From the NCBI GenBank assembly GCA_030617125.1, contig JAUWWA010000012.1:1-11809 (forward strand): DNA of 11,809 nucleotides, written 5' to 3'. Positions within the stretch are counted from its first letter, which is position 1; each line of letters opens with the position of its first letter. The notes below the pieces were generated by a model that was not told the origin of the DNA, searched no databases, and was given only the letters and a program-made list of their open reading frames with translations. Shown here in pieces: positions 6,842 to 11,809 of this stretch. The DNA is from Pirellulales bacterium (GTDB lineage Bacteria; Planctomycetota; Planctomycetia; Pirellulales; Thermoguttaceae). The position numbers were made by a program, and so were the translations under genes.

Positions 6842-7654
6842 ATGACGACGCCGGACGACAACACGGCCATCGACGTTCGCGATTTCTACTTCCGCATCGG
6901 CGGCAAGGAGATCCTTCGCAACGTGTCGTTCAGCGTGATGCGGGGCGAATACGTGGCGATTGTCGGGCCGAACGGGGCCGGAAAAACCACGCTGCTCAAG
7001 TGCCTCGACCGCATCCTCACCGGCGGAACCGGCCGGATCGAAATCTTCGGCCGGCCGCTTGGGCGCTACCGCCAAAAGGAGCTCGCCCGGCGCGTCAGCT
7101 ACGTGCCCCAGGCCGATGGCCACGTCTCGCCGTTTACCGTCGAGCAGTTCGTACTGATGGGCCGCTACCCGCACCTGAGCCCCTTCTCGACCGTCGGCCG
7201 GCACGACCGGCAGTTGGTCCGCGAGGTGCTCAAACAGACCGGCACGGCCGAGTTCGCCGACCGGCCGCTGGGCACCTTAAGCGGCGGCGAACGCCAGAAG
7301 GTCTTCATCGCCGCCGCCTTGGCCCAAGGCGCCGACGTCCTGCTGCTCGACGAGCCGACCACCGTCCTCGATTACCACCATGAGGCCGAGGTCCGCGCAC
7401 TGTTGGCCGCCGCGAACAAGCGCTCGGGCGTGACGATCGTCAATGTTACCCACGATCTGAACCACGCCGTATTGGAGAGCGACCGCGTCGTGGCGCTGCG
7501 CGAGGGGGCCGTGGTTTTCGACGGGCCGCCCAGCAACATCATGAAGACCGACGTGCTAAGGCGCATCTACGAGACGCCGCTGTTGCTGGTCGATCATCCC
7601 CAGGCAACGATCCCAGTGATCGTGCCGCGGATTCCTTTGGAGACGACGCCATGA
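6842..7654 (+). CDS. ABC importer ATPase, BtuD/FecE/HmuV type
   Basis: 270-aa cytoplasmic ATPase of a type II importer. Motifs are complete: Walker A GPNGAGKT (residues 42-49), Q-loop Q90 in SYVPQ, signature LSGGERQ (146-152), Walker B LLLDE (167-171) and H-loop H204 in NVTHD. The D-loop reads TVLD rather than the common SALD/SHLD. The stretch FTVEQFVLMGRYPHLSPF before the signature is characteristic of ATPases serving iron-siderophore, haem and B12 importers. A C-terminal extension of about 30 residues past the usual core is present. The gene starts 5 bp after the binding-protein stop and overlaps the permease start by 4 bp (ATGA at 7651-7654). Confidence 0.94.
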   Translation: MTTPDDNTAIDVRDFYFRIGGKEILRNVSFSVMRGEYVAIVGPNGAGKTTLLKCLDRILTGGTGRIEIFGRPLGRYRQKELARRVSYVPQADGHVSPFTVEQFVLMGRYPHLSPFSTVGRHDRQLVREVLKQTGTAEFADRPLGTLSGGERQKVFIAAALAQGADVLLLDEPTTVLDYHHEAEVRALLAAANKRSGVTIVNVTHDLNHAVLESDRVVALREGAVVFDGPPSNIMKTDVLRRIYETPLLLVDHPQATIPVIVPRIPLETTP

Positions 7655-8673
7655 AGCAGGGCTTCGTGTTGCTGGTGCTGTTCGTGCTCGCCGTCGTCGT
7701 GGCGGCGGGCGCGCCGCTGGTGGGCATCGAGCGGATTCCGATCGACGTGCTGTGGCGGGCAGACGCCGATCAGACCCAGTTCGACATCCTCTGGAGAATC
7801 CGCATTCCGCGCGTCGCGATGGCGTTTCTGGCCGGCTCGGCGCTGGCCACCGCCGGCATGACGTTTCAGGCGATGTTTCGCAACCCACTGGCCACGCCCT
7901 TCACGCTGGGTGTGGCCAGCGGCGCGTCGCTCGGCGCGGTCGTATGCCTGCACCAGGGTTGGTCGTTCGCTTGCCTGCGCTGGGTGGGCATATCGAGTAT
8001 TTCAGCTTGCGCGTTCGGCGGCTCGCTCATGACGGTCCTGTTGGTCTACGGTCTGACTCGAGCGAGGCGCGGCTTCTCCACCGCCACCATGCTCCTGGCC
8101 GGCGTCGCCATAAGCTTCTTCTTCTCCAGCCTGATCCTCTTCCTCCAATACCTTAGCGACCTCGCGCAAATGTTCCGCATGCTCCGCTGGGTGATGGGAG
8201 GGTTAGACAACGTCGTCGGCTTTCACGACGTGCTCAACGTGCTGCCGCTGGCCGTCTCCGGGTGCCTGATCGTCTTGTACCTGACGCACGAGTTGAACCT
8301 GATCACCACCGGCGAAGAACTGGCGACCAGCCGCGGCGTGGAAGTGAACCGGCTGAAGAAGACGCTGTTTTTCGCCGCGTCGCTGATGGTCGGCGGCGTG
8401 GTGGCGTTCTGCGGGCCGATCGGGTTCGTCGGCCTGATGGCGCCGCACATCTGCCGGCTTCTGATCGGACCCGACCACCGATACCTCACGCCCGCCACGC
8501 TGCTGTTCGGCGGCGCGTTCCTGGTGGTCTGCGACACCGTGGCCCGCACGTTCATGGCGCCGACTGAACTACCTGTGGGCATCATCACGGCATTGCTGGG
8601 CGGCCCGTTCTTCATCTGGCTGCTGCTGAGCCGCGCCTCGGAGCCGGTAGGAGAGCCCCGACTGGGCACTTGA
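7651..8673 (+). CDS. FecCD/BtuC-type importer permease
   Basis: 340-aa polytopic inner-membrane protein, normal length for the FecCD family, which usually has ten helices and works as a homodimer. Diagnostic segments are RIPRVAMAFLAGSALATAG, FQAMFRNPLATPFTLGVASG, GPIGFVGLMAPHICRLLIG (the loop that contacts the ATPase lies in this part) and the C-terminal ELPVGIITALLGGPFFIWLL. The N-terminal helix starts at once (GFVLLVLFVLAVVVAAGAPL). It takes ligand from the upstream binding protein and moves it into the cytoplasm using the ATPase encoded immediately before it. It is the last gene of the operon: a promoter for the next gene begins across its stop codon. Substrate class corrinoid, haem or ferric siderophore. 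Confidence 0.94.
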   Translation: MKQGFVLLVLFVLAVVVAAGAPLVGIERIPIDVLWRADADQTQFDILWRIRIPRVAMAFLAGSALATAGMTFQAMFRNPLATPFTLGVASGASLGAVVCLHQGWSFACLRWVGISSISACAFGGSLMTVLLVYGLTRARRGFSTATMLLAGVAISFFFSSLILFLQYLSDLAQMFRMLRWVMGGLDNVVGFHDVLNVLPLAVSGCLIVLYLTHELNLITTGEELATSRGVEVNRLKKTLFFAASLMVGGVVAFCGPIGFVGLMAPHICRLLIGPDHRYLTPATLLFGGAFLVVCDTVARTFMAPTELPVGIITALLGGPFFIWLLLSRASEPVGEPRLGT

Positions 8674-8698
8674 AAAGCCGTGACCAGTGACGTAGAAT
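8670..8698 (+). promoter_or_regulatory. Predicted promoter of the small secreted protein
   Basis: The -35 TTGAAA (8670-8675, 5 of 6) overlaps the permease stop codon. A 17-bp spacer follows, then -10 TAGAAT (8693-8698, 5 of 6). Transcription would start near 8705, about 59 nt before the ATG at 8764. This indicates the small gene is transcribed independently of the importer operon. Confidence 0.5.
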
Positions 8699-8747
8699 TG
8701 TCATAGTAGCGGTTGAGGACCGGTTCCGTTTTTCAACTTTTCGCATT

Positions 8748-8754
8748 GGGAGGG
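8748..8754 (+). promoter_or_regulatory. Strong Shine-Dalgarno of the small secreted protein
   Basis: GGGAGGG lies 9 nt before the ATG at 8764. It is the strongest ribosome binding site on the plus strand in this window and fixes the start of this short gene. Confidence 0.65.
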
Positions 8755-8763
8755 ATATAGAAG

Positions 8764-9051
8764 ATGAAGAGCTTAGTAGCGGCGACAGTCATTGTACTGC
8801 TGGCCTCGTCGACGGCGTTTGCCTGCGGATGCGCCGCGCCGGTGGCCGTGCAGACGTACTATCCGGCCACGCCGGTGGTCACGTACTATTCAGCGTCGGC
8901 TTGCCATCCAACCACCGCGTACTACCCAACGTATTACCCAACATACTACCGAGCCTACTACCCGTACACCGCGTGGTACACACCGATGGCGGCTCGCACC
9001 TGGGTAGGTCCGTTGGGCCGAGTGCGCACGACGTATTACCTGGGTTGGTAG
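8764..9051 (+). CDS. Small secreted Tyr-rich protein
   Basis: 95-aa protein of unknown function. MKSLVAATVIVLLASSTAFA is a textbook signal peptide, with cleavage expected after A20 (AFA|C). The mature part of 75 residues holds 16 tyrosines, mostly as YY pairs: TYYPAT, TYYSAS, then a 4-residue repeat YYPT-YYPT-YYRA-YYPY at residues 53-68, and TTYYLGW at the end. Three cysteines (C21, C23, C47) could form disulfides or bind metal. The cysteine after AFA is not in a good lipobox (F at -2), so lipoprotein status is unlikely. Similar short YY-rich exported proteins are common in planctomycetes, from memory. The gene has its own promoter and strong ribosome binding site, suggesting high expression. 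A surface or cell-wall role is inference. Confidence 0.82.
   Translation: MKSLVAATVIVLLASSTAFACGCAAPVAVQTYYPATPVVTYYSASACHPTTAYYPTYYPTYYRAYYPYTAWYTPMAARTWVGPLGRVRTTYYLGW
8920..8967 (+). repeat. 12-bp coding repeat encoding YYPT units
   Basis: Four successive 12-bp units (TACTACCCAACG, TATTACCCAACA, TACTACCGAGCC, TACTACCCGTAC) encode YYPT, YYPT, YYRA and YYPY. The first two differ mostly at synonymous positions, so the protein repeat has been kept under selection or the duplication is old. Confidence 0.7.
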
Positions 9052-9097
9052 ATTGCCCGGTGCGGCGGATCAGCGGCCGAAAAGCGGTGACTCGGTG

Positions 9098-9118
9098 AGC
9101 CCATGGGCTTTCTTTCTT
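9098..9118 (+). terminator. Possible weak terminator after the small protein gene
   Basis: The perfect palindrome AGCCCATGGGCT (9098-9109) can form a short stem (AGCC/GGCT plus a G-U pair) around CATG, followed by the T-rich run TTCTTTCTTG. It is 47 bp after the stop at 9051. The stem is short, so termination is uncertain. Confidence 0.35.
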
Positions 9119-9161
9119 GTCGGAGACCATGCTCACGACCCCCGTAGGCATGACGCCCGAG

Positions 9162-9222
9162 CATAAAGCCGCGACCGGTGGTCGCGTTGCCGTTCGGCGC
9201 GATCACCGGTAGCAGCTTTATG
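9162..9222. terminator. Long hairpin between convergent genes (possible bidirectional terminator)
   Basis: A 61-bp inverted repeat. The outer arms CATAAAGC/GCTTTATG pair over 8 bp; after a 4-nt partly paired junction, ACCGGTG/CACCGGT pair over 7 bp; then GTCGCG/CGCGAT continue with one G-U pair, leaving a loop around GCCGTTC. The right outer arm contains the stop codon (TAA on the minus strand, 9218-9220) of the exported-protein gene. Its place between converging genes suggests transcription termination or 3'-end protection for both. Neither side has a good T-tract, so the mechanism is unclear. Confidence 0.55.
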
Positions 9223-10732
9223 GTTGGAGCGCATCGTCGCGGCGGGCCTTGCGCAACTGTTGCCGGACTTCCTCGATCTCGTCTACGCCAAGATGCTTCG
9301 CGAGCAGCTTTCGCGTGTCGCCGAACAGCATGTCGATCTTTACCTGTGTGGCCCGATCGTCCGAGCGAATCTCCTTCTGCCGCTCCGCGAGCATCCATGA
9401 GAAATCATCACCGGTTGGAAGGCGGCGCAGCTCGGCGAGCAGTTCCATGGCCTTGGCGAATTGCTTGGCCTTGATGCGGGCCTTCGTCCGCACGAGCAAC
9501 AACTCCCGGCGCGTGACCAGGTCGACCAGTTCCTCCTGCAATCCGGTAATGAATCCTTCGGCCTCCAAACGCCCGTCGTCGTTGGCGATTTGCGCGACGA
9601 ACGTCGGCTCCAGCCCGGGCGCCATCGGCAACCGGGCCAGCAACTCGCCGCCGTGCTTCACCAACAACACTCGCAACACGTTCGCCGCCGGCACCACCAC
9701 CACGCGGCCTTGCCGGTCGGTTCGGCCGACGAGCGTCGTGGCGATCGAGTCGGGCGGATGGGCGAAAACGTCGTAGCCGGGCAGAACCTCCCTCTCGCCA
9801 GAGCGCGATTGAAGTACAAGTGTACTCGCTGCGCGCGGCGCCACGACGGCCAAGGCCAACTGTTCGACCCGGCCGCGACGGCGCCCGCTCAGCGGGCTGC
9901 GCAGGCCCGTGATCAACCGGCACAAAATCTCCCGCGGTGTAACCTCCTGGACTGAAAGATAGGTCCAGGCGACCGGGATGATCCGCCGCGGCGTGCCGTC
10001 GCGATTGTTGTACCGAATCACCGGCCGGAACGCGTCGCCGCGACGGACCGCCACCAGGCCCGGGTCGCGCAGCGGCAACGCCGACGCCTTCAGCCACAGG
10101 CGCACGTTGGCGCCGTCGACGTGGCCGACCAACGCCAGCGGCGCGAACGCCTCGAAGACGGCGCCCATCGCCACGTCGGAAAGCTTTCCAAACTGCCGCA
10201 CACCGCGCGAGATCGTTGGACCCCAAACCTCCGTCCGGAGGTCCAACTCACGCACCGCCACGCGGATGCCGCCGTCGGCGCGGGTGACCGCAAGCAGCAT
10301 CACCTTGTCGCAATCGCCGACCTGGTCGCCGAGCGATTCGAGCGTGAGCGAGTCGATCGCCGCGATCATCGCGCGAGCTAGGGCGGGCTCGGCAGGCTCG
10401 ACCGTCACGTCCCACGCCGCACCAACCAACGCGTCGGTCCGGTCGATCAACCCGGCCGTGAAGTCGCCTTGCAGCAGCGGCGTAAACTCCGGCCCCTGGG
10501 CGAACGCCACGAGCACGCGAACCCGATACGGTGTGAATTCCCAAACCGACTGCCCCACAGCCGGTACGGCGCCGACGAAAAAAACCGTCGCAACACAGAA
10601 CACTGCGCAAGACCTACGCCAAAGATACGGAAGATTGCCAAAGGCAAATTGCAGATCACAAACGGCAAATCTGGATCGCACAAGGCTCTGTCGTCGGTTG
10701 GGATTTTTCATTGTGCAGTGTCTAATTTCCAA
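9218..10732 (-). CDS. Unknown exported protein, second gene of a peptide-binding-protein operon
   Basis: Up to 504 aa from TTG 10732, which has AAGGGAG 7 nt upstream (overlapping the previous gene's stop). In-frame alternatives are ATG 10711 and GTG codons at residues 18 and 44. A hydrophobic stretch after RR (residues 41-60, SCAVFCVATVFFVGAVPAVG) with likely cleavage before Q61 marks export. The mature part begins SVWEFTPYRVRVLVAF. It includes a beta-rich middle with GRTDRQGRVVV, like an Ig-fold or regulatory repeat (about 350), and a charged helical C-terminus (about 400-504, RTKARIKAKQFAKAMELLAEL) that may resemble TPR-like helices. No catalytic motif is recognised. It sits 12 bp after an OppA-like gene, so it probably works with it in the envelope. 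Similar conserved proteins occur in planctomycetes, from memory. Residues about 20-38 are encoded by a heptad-repeat tract, so the exact start is uncertain. Confidence 0.75.
   Translation of the reverse strand: MEIRHCTMKNPNRRQSLVRSRFAVCDLQFAFGNLPYLWRRSCAVFCVATVFFVGAVPAVGQSVWEFTPYRVRVLVAFAQGPEFTPLLQGDFTAGLIDRTDALVGAAWDVTVEPAEPALARAMIAAIDSLTLESLGDQVGDCDKVMLLAVTRADGGIRVAVRELDLRTEVWGPTISRGVRQFGKLSDVAMGAVFEAFAPLALVGHVDGANVRLWLKASALPLRDPGLVAVRRGDAFRPVIRYNNRDGTPRRIIPVAWTYLSVQEVTPREILCRLITGLRSPLSGRRRGRVEQLALAVVAPRAASTLVLQSRSGEREVLPGYDVFAHPPDSIATTLVGRTDRQGRVVVVPAANVLRVLLVKHGGELLARLPMAPGLEPTFVAQIANDDGRLEAEGFITGLQEELVDLVTRRELLLVRTKARIKAKQFAKAMELLAELRRLPTGDDFSWMLAERQKEIRSDDRATQVKIDMLFGDTRKLLAKHLGVDEIEEVRQQLRKARRDDALQP
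10621..10672 (-). repeat. Degenerate 7-bp repeats inside the 5' end of the exported-protein gene
   Basis: On the minus strand the tract parses as ATTTGCC, GTTTGTG, ATCTGCA, ATTTGCC, TTTGGCA, ATCTTCC, GTATCTT, with a weak consensus ATTTGCC. A shorter similar run lies at about 10712-10740 (ACAATTG, GAAATTA, GACACTG, CACAATG). The repeat encodes the odd segment RFAVCDLQFAFGNLPYLW before the signal-peptide core. Because 7 is not a multiple of 3, all frames are read in turn. The style matches the repeats at 3582-3701, though the unit sequence differs. Confidence 0.6.
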
Positions 10733-10739
10733 TTGTCAG

Positions 10740-10746
10740 CTCCCTT
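10740..10746 (-). promoter_or_regulatory. Shine-Dalgarno supporting the TTG start at 10732
   Basis: On the minus strand AAGGGAG overlaps the stop codon of the upstream binding-protein gene and ends 7 nt before TTG 10732. No comparable site precedes ATG 10711. This favours the TTG start and a coupled stop-restart between the two genes. Confidence 0.5.
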
Positions 10747-11809
10747 ACTCAAGGGAATACTGGAAGACCACGCGCCATTGCTCAACGTTCTGATACAGCG
10801 TGATCGGCTGCGCGCCGATCCCTTTCAACTCACGCCGGTAGGCGAAGTGGTCGACCAGTTGCCACAGCGGCACGACAGCCACGTCGCCGTGCGCGATCCG
10901 GTGAACGCGGCGCAGCCGGTCGTGGAGTTGCTGCCAGTCGGCGGCCTGCTCGAGCTGGCGCAGGGCAAGGCTCATGTAGGGGCTGCACCCGGCCGCGATG
11001 CCGTCGCTATCCAATAGCCGGCGCACATCGATAATCGGCTCCCACATCGCCAGTTCGGCGTAGAGCAAGTCGACATTCTCGGGAATCCGCCGCGGTGCGG
11101 GACCGGATAGCTGCTTCAGTTCGACCGGAATGCCGACCAATTCGAGTTGCCGCCGGATCGACCGGCAGGCCGATCGGGCGATCTCGCCGGCCGGATGCGC
11201 CAGCACGAGCCGCGGCATCTCCTTGAGCCGCTCGCCCTTCTTCTTGCGCGCCGCCGCCAGTTCGCGCACGCCGAGTTGCGCCAATGCAATCGCCAGACGC
11301 GGCTCGTACGGCCTTGGCTCGATGTTGCGATCGCACGCGTAGCCCAGCGGGTCGTCGTAGCCGAAGCCGGGCGGAAACGGGCCGCTTGTGACCTCGCAGC
11401 CCTCCATCTCGCCGCCGGTGAGCTGCCGGAGGATCGCCTCGCGATGGATCCCGTAGACCAACGCCCGGCGAAACGTGCGGCTGGCCAACAGTTCCTTGCG
11501 CATGTTCGGAATCAAACAGTGCACCAGCGGCACGGCGTAGGGCTGGACGACGACGTTCGGGTCCTTGCTTACGAGGCTCAGTCCCCAGGGGCTAACGCGG
11601 TCGAGGACCTTGATTTCGCCGCGCCGAAGCGCCCGGATCGCCAAGGCCCCCTTGTCGAAATGCCGCTCGACCACTTCCATCGGCTGCCCCGCCTTGGCCG
11701 CGAAATAGTTCTTGTTAGCCAGGTAGGTGATCTCGTTCCCCTTGCGGGAGGCGACGCGGTATGGGCCGTTCACCGGCGGCGGCCAGGCGGAAGTGTCCGC
11801 TGCGTTATA
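10745..11809 (-). CDS. Peptide ABC transporter substrate-binding protein (SBP_bac_5/OppA-like), N-terminus outside window
   Basis: The frame is open from the right edge to TAA at 10745-10747, giving 354 residues of the C-terminal part; the family is usually 500-600 aa. NGPYRVASRKGNEITYLANKNYF is the typical GTGPY-x-V motif followed by the ANPDYF-like segment. ALAIRALRRGEIKVLDRV matches the family's A-L-x-A-L-x-x-G-E-I-D-V block. SRTFRRALVYGIHREAIL is the R-x-A-(L/I)-x-Y-A-I-D-R block. SACRSIRRQLELVGIPVELKQL is the late I-x-x-x-L-x-x-I-G-I-x-V motif. It would capture peptides or similar solutes in the periplasm. No partner permease or ATPase is present in the window. Its stop overlaps the ribosome binding site of the next gene, so the two are co-transcribed. 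An apparent GTG start at 11773 is internal: the homologous sequence continues upstream (YNAADTSAWPPPVNGPYRV). Confidence 0.87.
   Translation of the reverse strand, partial: YNAADTSAWPPPVNGPYRVASRKGNEITYLANKNYFAAKAGQPMEVVERHFDKGALAIRALRRGEIKVLDRVSPWGLSLVSKDPNVVVQPYAVPLVHCLIPNMRKELLASRTFRRALVYGIHREAILRQLTGGEMEGCEVTSGPFPPGFGYDDPLGYACDRNIEPRPYEPRLAIALAQLGVRELAAARKKKGERLKEMPRLVLAHPAGEIARSACRSIRRQLELVGIPVELKQLSGPAPRRIPENVDLLYAELAMWEPIIDVRRLLDSDGIAAGCSPYMSLALRQLEQAADWQQLHDRLRRVHRIAHGDVAVVPLWQLVDHFAYRRELKGIGAQPITLYQNVEQWRVVFQYSLE

Noticed and set aside
8764..8832. Lipoprotein signal in the small Tyr-rich protein
   Set aside because: The residues before C21 (AFA) do not fit the lipobox because of F at -2; they fit signal peptidase I cleavage better.
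10745..11773. GTG at 11773 as the start of the peptide-binding protein
   Set aside because: Family-like sequence continues upstream in the same frame to the window edge, and the length is far short of the family norm.

Overview
The window looks like chromosomal DNA of a GC-rich, Gram-negative-type bacterium, most likely a planctomycete (Pirellulales-like). This is inference. The grounds are EF-hand loops fused to an envelope protein, a tiny Tyr-rich secreted protein of a kind common in that phylum, large unassigned exported proteins, and degenerate 7-bp repeats between genes. No rRNA, tRNA, CRISPR array or intact mobile element was seen.

Layout, left to right. (1) 1-626, minus strand: the N-terminal part of an unrecognised protein. 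It has lower GC than the rest and a clear ribosome binding site, and its 3' end is cut by the window. (2) 627-1170: a 544-bp divergent intergenic region holding a near-consensus sigma70 promoter (1049-1077) that reads right. (3) 1171-5023, plus strand: a tripartite efflux or export operon of the MacAB/LolCDE-related type. It encodes a HlyD/MacA-like periplasmic adaptor with a C-terminal EF-hand pair, an ABC ATPase overlapping it by 4 bp, and a MacB/FtsX-type permease. The ATPase and permease genes are separated by a stretch made entirely of degenerate heptanucleotide repeats. (4) 5263-8673, plus strand: a four-gene operon of a PP-loop ATPase (COG2102/DUF71 type), a BtuF-like substrate-binding protein, a BtuD/FecE-like ATPase and a BtuC/FecD-like permease. 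This is a cobalamin-, haem- or siderophore-type importer; cobalamin is the best guess. A probable extended -10 promoter precedes it and the genes overlap or nearly touch. (5) 8764-9051, plus strand: a 95-aa secreted Tyr-rich protein with its own promoter and strong ribosome binding site. (6) 9052-9217: a convergent intergenic region dominated by a long near-perfect hairpin (9162-9222) that overlaps the stop codon of the gene to its right. (7) 9218-11809, minus strand: a two-gene operon. The upstream gene, cut by the right edge, is an OppA/DppA-type peptide-binding protein; the downstream gene is a ~500-aa exported protein of unknown function whose first codons include a second heptad-repeat tract.

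How the parts work together: block 3 should form an inner-membrane ABC pump (ATPase plus permease) coupled to a membrane-anchored adaptor, with the outer-membrane partner encoded elsewhere. Block 4 should form a BtuCDF-type importer plus a cytoplasmic PP-loop enzyme that may act on the imported cofactor. The most unusual items are the heptad repeats that exactly fill one gene junction and run into another gene's start, the EF-hand tail on the efflux adaptor, the PP-loop enzyme leading the importer operon, and the long terminal hairpin. I did not find a clearly new multi-gene defence or mobile system.
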